The position numbers and the translations under genes are program-made. A stretch of DNA of 5,209 nt from an uncultured Sphingomonadales bacterium (GTDB lineage: Bacteria; Pseudomonadota; Alphaproteobacteria; Sphingomonadales; Sphingomonadaceae), in assembly GCA_903911985.1 (NCBI GenBank), contig CAIWFP010000403.1, forward strand, positions 1 through 5,209. Reading direction: 5' to 3'. Positions 1 through 4,376 of the stretch are shown here, in pieces. Below the pieces are notes generated by a model. That model was not told the DNA's origin and did no database searches. It saw nothing but the letters and a program-made list of their open reading frames with translations. How positions within the stretch are numbered: position 1 is the stretch's first letter; each line of letters opens with the position of its first letter.

Positions 1-402
1 CATGGGCAAAGCCGAATCGAGCCGGAAGAAAATGCGCCGGTTAAACGCCCAGCGGATCATATCGAGCAGCATGGAACCGCGCAGCAGCACCTTGCCCGCA
101 CCAAAACTCCAGCGCAGCACCAGTACGCGCAAGGTCCGCCGCCGCCGTACCAGCCACACCACCAGCCCGCCCAGCCGCGCGGGGTAGCGCGACCTGTGCG
201 GCACATCCCACCAGCGCCGCCCGCTGCCCAGCCGCACGCGCGTATCAAAATCCCAACCCAGCAGCATGATCCGCTCGCGCGCGTCCAGCATGGCCGCGTG
301 CAACAGGTTGAAATAGCCCGCCGCATCAATCACCACATGGGCCCGCGCCGCATGGGCAAAGCGCCAGACCGAGCGTGGATCGGGATCCTGCTCGCCACTC
401 AT
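1..402 (-). CDS. Phospholipase D-like protein, N-terminal part (cut by left edge)
   Basis: The reading frame is open from an ATG at 402 down to base 1, giving 134 residues with no stop, so the C-terminal part lies outside the window. Residues 21-56 contain the stretch HVVIDAAGYFNLLHAAM followed by RERIMLLGWDFDTRVRL. This is typical of the N-terminal strand-helix-strand of bacterial phospholipase D / cardiolipin synthase-like proteins, just ahead of the first HKD motif. The catalytic HxKxxxxD motifs are not visible; they should lie beyond base 1. Residues 84-100 are rich in Arg and hydrophobic residues. From the family, the protein would cleave or transfer phosphatidyl groups at a phosphodiester bond, but substrate and location cannot be read from this fragment. 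The ATG lacks a clear ribosome binding site, and the frame stays open upstream through a 12-base repeat, so a longer N-terminus from a non-ATG start is possible. The gene diverges from the metallophosphoesterase. Confidence 0.85.
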   Translation of the reverse strand, partial: MSGEQDPDPRSVWRFAHAARAHVVIDAAGYFNLLHAAMLDARERIMLLGWDFDTRVRLGSGRRWWDVPHRSRYPARLGGLVVWLVRRRRTLRVLVLRWSFGAGKVLLRGSMLLDMIRWAFNRRIFFRLDSALPM

Positions 403-435
403 CGCGCCACCGCGCAAGCCGGTTTCTTTCGCTCC

Positions 436-474
436 GCCAGTCTCGTTGCCAGTTTCGTTGCCAGTCTCGTTGCC
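436..474. repeat. 12-base tandem repeat, three copies
   Basis: The unit GCCAGTCTCGTT occurs at 436-447, 448-459 and 460-471. The middle copy differs by one base (TTTC for TCTC), and a partial GCC follows at 472-474. The length is a multiple of three, so copy-number change would not break a reading frame. Read on the minus strand in the PLD-like frame it encodes repeated Gly-Asn-Glu-Thr. In the frame that ends in a TGA overlapping the PLD-like ATG it encodes repeated Leu-Ala-Thr-Arg/Lys. Whether it is translated is unknown. Confidence 0.85.
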
Positions 475-678
475 TGCATCTTGCCACGGTTGCTCATAAC
501 CTCGTCTGTTCCCCTTCGCGGATCCCGCGTCAAGAAGATTGGCCGCCCCGAAAAATTTGCCTGCGGGAGAAGCCGGGAACCGCCCCCAGGTCGCGGCATG
601 CGCCAAGCCCTCGCGCCCTCGGCTGTATTCATGATAATGTCGCACCGCCGGCCTAGCCTGACCCCGCCCACGCCACCT

Positions 679-684
679 GAGGAA
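679..684 (+). promoter_or_regulatory. Ribosome binding site fixing a TTG start
   Basis: GAGGAA lies seven bases before the TTG at 692. The next in-frame ATG, at 722, has no Shine-Dalgarno-like sequence before it. This site is the main reason for choosing TTG as the start of the metallophosphoesterase. The choice also gives the signal peptide a basic N-terminal region. Confidence 0.7.
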
Positions 685-691
685 CCGCCCC

Positions 692-2131
692 TTGCCATCA
701 CGCCCCGCCCTGTGTCGCCTAATGGCTCTGGCCGCCGCGATGTCCGCGCAAGCACTGGTGGCTGGCGACGCCCTTGCGAATATGGGGCCAGCCCATACCA
801 CCCCGCACATCCTCGGTGCCTATACGCTGATGGCCCCGCAAGGAGGCAGCATCGCGCGCGTCCTCAACAATGACGACCACTGCCCCGCCATCCTGCTCGA
901 CGGCCACGCGCGGGCCATGCGGGAACGCGCCGCACCCCGCGTCATTCCGGCCCGGGCCAGGGCCTTTGACCAAACGACCATCCCCGCTGCCGCCTTTCCC
1001 CTTCGCGTGTGCGAAACAGAGGTGGCGCGCGGTGTGCGCCGGGCAGCGGTTGAAGGCATACCCCTGCCCCTGCCGCGCGCCATCATCCGCCGCATCGTGG
1101 TCATCGGCGATACCGGCTGCCGCCTGAAGAACGGCTCTCACCCCGCATGGCAGGCCTGCAACGACACACAGGCCGCCTGGCCCTTTGCCCGCATCGCCCG
1201 TGCCGCCGCCGCTCGGCACCCCGATCTCGTGCTGCATGTGGGCGACTATCATTATCGCGAGAGCCCCTGCCCCGAGGGCAACAAAGGCTGCGGGGGGTCG
1301 CCCTCCGGCTATGGCTGGGACGCGTGGGATGCCGATTTCTTCACGCCCGCCGCCCCGCTGCTGGCTGCCGCACCTTGGGCGGTGGTGCGCGGCAATCACG
1401 AGGAATGCGCGCGCGCCGGGGCCGGGTGGTGGCTGATGCTCGATCCCCACCCGCTGCTCGCCGGGGCCGATTGCGCCGACCCGGCTCGGCATTTTGCCGG
1501 GAACCATACGGATCCCTATGCCGTCGAATTGGGAGAGAAGGCGCGAATCATCATCGCCGACTTTTCCGCCATCGGCGAAAGGACGCTCGCCACGCCGGAA
1601 AAGCTGGCACGCTATCGCGGGGACGCGGGAATCATCGCTACCCTGTCCCGCGCGGGCGACACCAATTTTCTGGCCGACCACTATCCCTTTGGTGCCATCA
1701 CCATCGGTGAAGGCGGGGTGGCACAGATTGGTTATCCGTCCATTGCCGAATCCTTCGGCGCGCAAACTGCTGGTTCACAGCTCGTGGCGGGCGAAGCCAC
1801 TGTACCAAGCCTCCCAAGGGTTGCTGCGGTGCTTTCGGGGCATATCCATCTGCTGCAATATGCCGCGCTGCCGGGCCATCCGCCACAGATCATCACCGGC
1901 ATGTCGGGCACGCAGGAGGATGAACCTCCGGCTCCCGCCGATTCGGCCACAAATTCTCGGAGCCAGTCTCAGCTGCCCGCCGGACTGAGCCCCCGTGACC
2001 TTGCCACGCGCTATGGTCATTTCGGATATGCGGTGCTGGATCGCCTGCCCCGGGGCGCCTGGGGCTTCACCGCCTACGATCTGGACGGAACGGTGTTACT
2101 GAAGCGCATCATCCACCGGCGCGGCGCCTAG
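692..2131 (+). CDS. Exported calcineurin-like metallophosphoesterase
   Basis: A 479-residue protein, predicted to be a binuclear-metal phosphoesterase acting in the periplasm or outside the cell. Residues 1-29 look like a Sec signal peptide: basic start with Arg4 and Arg9, an Ala/Leu-rich core, and a probable cut after Ala-Leu-Ala at 27-29. Family motifs appear in order: GDTG (139-142), GDYHYRE (184-190), GNHE (234-237), a histidine in DHYPF (His330), and SGHIH (382-386). Asp140, Asp185, Tyr188, Asn235, His330, His384 and His386 match the expected metal ligands. The Tyr three residues after the second Asp is what purple acid phosphatases have. The mature part has eight cysteines, all before residue 262, consistent with disulfides in an exported protein. 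Residues 409-432 are a Pro/Ser/Gln-rich, probably disordered insert. The substrate cannot be named. The gene appears monocistronic: the PLD-like gene diverges from it, and the tRNA downstream is on the other strand. The family call is firm; the precise start is moderately firm. Confidence 0.92.
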   Translation: MPSRPALCRLMALAAAMSAQALVAGDALANMGPAHTTPHILGAYTLMAPQGGSIARVLNNDDHCPAILLDGHARAMRERAAPRVIPARARAFDQTTIPAAAFPLRVCETEVARGVRRAAVEGIPLPLPRAIIRRIVVIGDTGCRLKNGSHPAWQACNDTQAAWPFARIARAAAARHPDLVLHVGDYHYRESPCPEGNKGCGGSPSGYGWDAWDADFFTPAAPLLAAAPWAVVRGNHEECARAGAGWWLMLDPHPLLAGADCADPARHFAGNHTDPYAVELGEKARIIIADFSAIGERTLATPEKLARYRGDAGIIATLSRAGDTNFLADHYPFGAITIGEGGVAQIGYPSIAESFGAQTAGSQLVAGEATVPSLPRVAAVLSGHIHLLQYAALPGHPPQIITGMSGTQEDEPPAPADSATNSRSQSQLPAGLSPRDLATRYGHFGYAVLDRLPRGAWGFTAYDLDGTVLLKRIIHRRGA

Positions 2132-2193
2132 CCTTTTGCGAGCCGACAGGACACGGCGCCCTTTCGGGGGGCAATGCCCTGAAAAGGTGAATC

Positions 2194-2217
2194 CCGGGCC
2201 CCCCGTCGGGGACCCGG
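2194..2217. terminator. GC-rich hairpin between convergent phosphoesterase and tRNA genes
   Basis: CCGGG at 2194-2198 pairs with CCCGG at 2213-2217, and four C pair with GGGG inside, with a small internal mismatch and a short loop. It lies between the 3' ends of two convergent genes, where a two-way terminator is expected. No T-run directly follows on either strand; on the minus strand a TTTT comes seven bases later (2187-2184). This could also be a simple GC-rich inverted repeat. Confidence 0.4.
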
Positions 2218-2237
2218 ACACCGGTAAAATGTAAGAT

Positions 2238-2314
2238 TGGTGCACCCGGAGCGATTCGAACGCCCGGCCCTCAGATTCGTAGTCTGATGCTCTATCCAGC
2301 TGAGCTACGGGTGC
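2238..2314 (-). tRNA. tRNA-Arg (anticodon ACG), CCA encoded
   Basis: A complete 77-base cloverleaf read on the minus strand. The acceptor stem is GCACCCG with CGGGTGC, followed by discriminator A and an encoded CCA (2240-2238). The D arm is GCTC/GAGC. The anticodon stem TCAGA/TCTGA closes the seven-base loop CTACGAA, whose central bases ACG are the anticodon. The T stem GGGCG/CGCTC (one G-T pair) closes loop TTCGAAT. A tRNA with A34 reads CGN arginine codons after TadA converts A34 to inosine; that is known for this tRNA class. It lies 93 bases downstream of, and in the same direction as, the Nudix gene. Confidence 0.98.
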
Positions 2315-2324
2315 GGGAGACGCG

Positions 2325-2353
2325 CCTTTAGGGCCCTCCCCCCGGCTTGGCAA
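2325..2353 (-). promoter_or_regulatory. Candidate promoter for tRNA-Arg
   Basis: On the minus strand TTGCCA (2353-2348) is followed after 17 bases by TAAAGG (2330-2325). The mature tRNA begins 10 bases further on. The -35 box is close to consensus, the -10 box is poor, and the stretch between it and the tRNA is GC-rich, as in many stable-RNA promoters. Spacing and placement are the main support. Confidence 0.3.
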
Positions 2354-2407
2354 GCACCTATTTGCACACTCACCGCACATGGGTAACGAAGGCGCGTGGC
2401 AAGCCGG

Positions 2408-2824
2408 TCAGCCATGGCTGACCATACCCAGCAATGCCTGCGCGAGAGGATAATCCAGCGGCGGCATGGCCAAGTCGGCCAGAACATCGGGCGGGAACCA
2501 GCCGATCTCCTCGGCATCGAGGCAGGCGGGATCGCCCGTCCATTCATCGCAGGCGAACAGTAAAATCACCGGTCCGGGCGAATCGGTGGTCCGATTCACG
2601 GCAAACCCGACCGGCGCCAATGCCTCGGGCAGAACCGCCACCCCCAGCTCCTCGGCAATCTCGCGCGCGGCCGCTTGCGTCAGACTCTCGCCCGCTTCCA
2701 CCTTGCCGCCGGGAAATTCCCAGAGCCCGCCATGCTGACGCCCGAGCCGCCGCCGCTGCATCAGCACCCGCCCATCGCCCCGCATCAGAGCCACCGCGAC
2801 AACCAGCATGATTTCCTGCGCCAT
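2408..2824 (-). CDS. mutT: Nudix hydrolase, MutT-type 8-oxo-dGTP diphosphatase
   Basis: From the ATG at 2824 the product is 138 residues, close to the usual MutT length of about 130. The Nudix box is complete: Gly40, Glu46, then Arg54-Glu55, Glu58-Glu59 and Gly61, matching G-x5-E-x7-R-E-U-x-E-E-x-G-U. The preceding GLWEFPGGK (33-41) is characteristic of the MutT branch. MutT enzymes hydrolyse oxidised guanine nucleotides to monophosphates in the cytoplasm, which prevents A:T to C:G mutations; that role is inferred from family resemblance. The frame is open back to an ATG at 2899. I prefer 2824 because the protein then begins directly on the first strand (MAQEIMLVVAVAL), and because a promoter candidate at 2890-2862 lies inside the longer version. 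The Shine-Dalgarno is weak: AGGG only two bases before the ATG. Divergent from flp. Other Nudix substrates cannot be excluded. Confidence 0.88.
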   Translation of the reverse strand: MAQEIMLVVAVALMRGDGRVLMQRRRLGRQHGGLWEFPGGKVEAGESLTQAAAREIAEELGVAVLPEALAPVGFAVNRTTDSPGPVILLFACDEWTGDPACLDAEEIGWFPPDVLADLAMPPLDYPLAQALLGMVSHG

Positions 2825-2848
2825 CGCCCTGCCATTCCCAGCTAAACC

Positions 2849-2860
2849 CGTATTTATACG
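2849..2860. repeat. 12-base perfect palindromic arm pair in the Nudix leader
   Basis: CGTAT and ATACG flank a central TT (2849-2860). The element falls just downstream of the candidate promoter at 2890-2862 and 25 bases upstream of the preferred Nudix start, a position typical for an operator. It is short and AT-rich, so chance is a real alternative. Confidence 0.35.
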
Positions 2861-2861
2861 C

Positions 2862-2890
2862 ATAAAATCGGCCATGCCGCAGAACGTCAA
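2862..2890 (-). promoter_or_regulatory. mutT: Candidate sigma-70-type promoter for the Nudix gene
   Basis: On the minus strand TTGACG (2890-2885), one base off the consensus -35, is followed by a 17-base spacer and TTTTAT (2867-2862), four of six bases of the -10. Transcription would begin near 2855, giving a leader of about 30 bases before the ATG at 2824. The surrounding 2850-2912 segment is clearly more AT-rich than its neighbours. Confidence 0.45.
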
Positions 2891-3046
2891 ATTATCCATT
2901 CCAGCGCATAAACCGTGGCGTCAGAACAGTGATTTCAAACGGCCGAACACACCCGTGAGCGGCCAGAACCGACGCACCATTCCAACCTGCCGCATTCCCG
3001 GCAGAAACCGGGCCGACAGATACACGGCCGAGCAAGAGACCGCGAC

Positions 3047-3051
3047 AGGAG
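3047..3051 (+). promoter_or_regulatory. flp: Strong ribosome binding site of flp
   Basis: AGGAG lies seven bases before the ATG at 3059. It is the best Shine-Dalgarno sequence in the window, in keeping with a highly expressed pilin. The flp promoter must lie in 2900-3046, but I cannot identify a convincing one there. Confidence 0.75.
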
Positions 3052-3058
3052 ACTGAAG

Positions 3059-3241
3059 ATGAAGTTCATCAAAAAGCTGATTGCCGATAGCGCCGGCGCC
3101 ACCGCCATCGAATATGGGCTGATCGCGGCCCTGATCGCGGTTGCCTCGATCACCGCGATGAATGGGCTTGGCACCCAGCTGAAGGCGACGTTCAACGCCA
3201 CATCGAAGGCCATGAGCACCGCTGGCGCCACTGCCGCCTGA
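3059..3241 (+). CDS. flp: Flp/Fap family type IVb pilin precursor
   Basis: A 60-residue prepilin. Residues 1-13 form the short basic leader (Lys2, Lys5, Lys6) ending in Gly13. The next residues, ATAIEYGLIAALIAV, are the hallmark of Flp pilins, with Glu at +5 and Tyr at +6 of the mature protein. A TadV/CpaA-type prepilin peptidase would cut after Gly13 to leave a 47-residue mature pilin, mostly one hydrophobic helix (about residues 15-36) followed by a Ser/Thr/Ala-rich tail. In the tad system such pilins assemble into adhesive fibres for surface attachment; that is family knowledge. No cpa/tad assembly genes are present in this window: accA lies next, on the opposite strand. The assembly machinery must therefore be encoded elsewhere if the pilin is functional. 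The family call is firm. Confidence 0.95.
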   Translation: MKFIKKLIADSAGATAIEYGLIAALIAVASITAMNGLGTQLKATFNATSKAMSTAGATAA

Positions 3242-3252
3242 ATGTGGCGCTG

Positions 3253-3294
3253 CCTGATTGGCACGAGCCGAATTCTGGGCATGGCCCAATCAGG
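3253..3294. terminator. 9-base inverted repeat after flp
   Basis: CCTGATTGG (3253-3261) and CCAATCAGG (3286-3294) are perfect inverted repeats separated by 24 bases. The element begins 12 bases after the flp stop, in the tail-to-tail gap with accA. The loop is long and no T-run follows on either strand, so it may be an mRNA-end stabiliser or weak terminator rather than a classic intrinsic terminator. Confidence 0.45.
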
Positions 3295-3302
3295 AACCGC
3301 GT

Positions 3303-3337
3303 CCAGCCCGGCCCTCCTCAGGGAGCGGTCGGGCTGG
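3303..3337. terminator. 8-base inverted repeat between flp and accA, likely two-way terminator hairpin
   Basis: CCAGCCCG (3303-3310) pairs with CGGGCTGG (3330-3337). Inside the loop CTCC and GGAG can form a second short stem around TCAG. The structure lies 18 bases downstream of the accA stop and 62 bases after the flp stop, so it could end transcripts from both sides. Neither side has a proper T-run, which lowers confidence in intrinsic termination. Confidence 0.5.
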
Positions 3338-3354
3338 TAGCCGGCAGGCCGGTA

Positions 3355-4302
3355 TCAGCTCTCGCCAATCGCCAGATAACGCTCGGCACGGCGGGATTGC
3401 AGCTGCTCCGCCGGCAATTTGGCCAGCGCATCCAGTTCCTCGGCCAGCGCCGTGCCCAGAGCCAGCGCCAGGCCCGCAGGGTCACGATGGGCGCCGCCCA
3501 CCGGTTCGGGCACTATGCGGTCAATGACCTTCAGTTCCAACAGATGCTGTGCCGTCACCCGCATCGCCTCGGCGGCGTCGGCGGCCTTCTCGGCCGTGCG
3601 CCACAGGATCGAGGCGCAGCCTTCGGGGCTGATCACCGCATAGACGGCATGTTCCAGCATCAGCACGCGCTCGGCACTGGCCAGAGCCACCGCGCCGCCC
3701 GAACCGCCCTCGCCAACGATGACACTGACCATCGGCACCGGCAGACCAAGGCAGGCCTCGATCGCGCGGGCAATCGCCTCGGCCTGTCCACGTTCCTCGG
3801 CCTCGACACCGGGAAAGGCGCCAGAGGTATCGACCAGCGTCACCACCGGCAGGCCAAAACGCCCGGCCATTTCCATCAGGCGGATGGCCTTGCGATAGCC
3901 CTCGGGCTTGCCCATGCCGAAATTGTGCTTGATGCGGGTGTGGGTATCGTGACCCTTCTCATGGCCGATAACCATCACCCGGCGCCCGCGCAGGGTTGCC
4001 AGCCCGCCGATAATCGCCTCATCCTCGCCAAAGCAGCGATCACCGCCCAGCGGGACGAAATCCGTGAAGATGGCCGCGACATAATCGAGGAAATGCGGGC
4101 GCATCGGGTGGCGGGCCACCTGCGTCTTCTGCCACGGGGTCAGCGCCTTGTAGGTGCTGGCCAGCAGGCTCGCGCTTTTGCTGGCCAGCCGGGCAATTTC
4201 ACTGGATATATCCAGATCGCCATCGGCGGCAGTGGCGCGAAGATCGGCAATGCGCGCTTCCAGAGCGGCCACCGGCTTTTCGAATTCGAGAAAGGTCACC
4301 AT
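3355..4302 (-). CDS. accA: Acetyl-CoA carboxylase carboxyltransferase subunit alpha
   Basis: A 315-residue protein, near the usual AccA length of about 319. With AccD it forms the carboxyltransferase that moves CO2 from carboxybiotin on AccB to acetyl-CoA, making malonyl-CoA for fatty acid synthesis in the cytoplasm. Family signatures are all present: the N-terminal FLEFEKPVAALEARI (4-18), HEKGHDTHTRIKHNFGMGKPEGYRK (114-138), VDTSGAFPG (157-165), GEGGSGGA (197-204) and SPEGCASILWR (225-235). The open frame extends upstream to about 4734, but that part overlaps xerD in another frame and has no AccA similarity; the ATG at 4302 matches the family start. No clear Shine-Dalgarno precedes it. The gene lies 74 bases after xerD on the same strand, with no terminator-like hairpin seen between them, suggesting cotranscription. 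Confidence 0.97.
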   Translation of the reverse strand: MVTFLEFEKPVAALEARIADLRATAADGDLDISSEIARLASKSASLLASTYKALTPWQKTQVARHPMRPHFLDYVAAIFTDFVPLGGDRCFGEDEAIIGGLATLRGRRVMVIGHEKGHDTHTRIKHNFGMGKPEGYRKAIRLMEMAGRFGLPVVTLVDTSGAFPGVEAEERGQAEAIARAIEACLGLPVPMVSVIVGEGGSGGAVALASAERVLMLEHAVYAVISPEGCASILWRTAEKAADAAEAMRVTAQHLLELKVIDRIVPEPVGGAHRDPAGLALALGTALAEELDALAKLPAEQLQSRRAERYLAIGES

Positions 4303-4376
4303 CGGCCGGGCGATTAAACCGCATCGCGCCGCCCCGCAAGCAAAAGCCGCTTGGGCGCTGTGCCATTTCGGCCAAT

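Larger units (their letters stand above)
403..691. other. Divergent intergenic region between the PLD-like and phosphoesterase genes
   Basis: This 289-base stretch separates two divergent genes and should carry both promoters. Visible contents are a 12-base tandem repeat near the PLD-like start and a short AT-rich patch around 626-640. That patch includes GATAAT (633-638) on the plus strand, which resembles a -10 element, but no convincing -35 sits at the right distance. Several frames are open here, as is usual at this GC content. None gives a recognisable protein. Confidence 0.5.

Noticed and set aside
399..755. 118-residue minus-strand frame covering the whole divergent gap
   Set aside because: It overlaps the phosphoesterase start and signal peptide and has no recognisable features; only its last 32 codons are kept, as a speculative finding.
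719..1765. 348-residue open frame antisense to the metallophosphoesterase
   Set aside because: A GC-rich shadow: low-complexity Gly/Ala/Arg composition, no recognisable motif, and the plus strand carries a full motif set.
2849..2880. A dif-like XerCD recombination site near CGCATAAA
   Set aside because: Only one half-site-like octamer is present; no second half-site at six-base spacing forms the roughly 28-base dif dyad.
2808..3056. 82-residue plus-strand frame ending just before flp
   Set aside because: It overlaps the Nudix gene and its promoter in antisense, has no recognisable domain, and its TGA lies between the flp ribosome binding site and ATG by chance.
3242..3354. Intrinsic terminators of classic form
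   Set aside because: The hairpins lack T-runs on both strands, so they are listed with modest confidence only.
3244..4317. 357-residue plus-strand open frame opposite accA
   Set aside because: Antisense shadow of a clearly identified accA; composition rich in His/Gln/Arg/Gly with no family signature.
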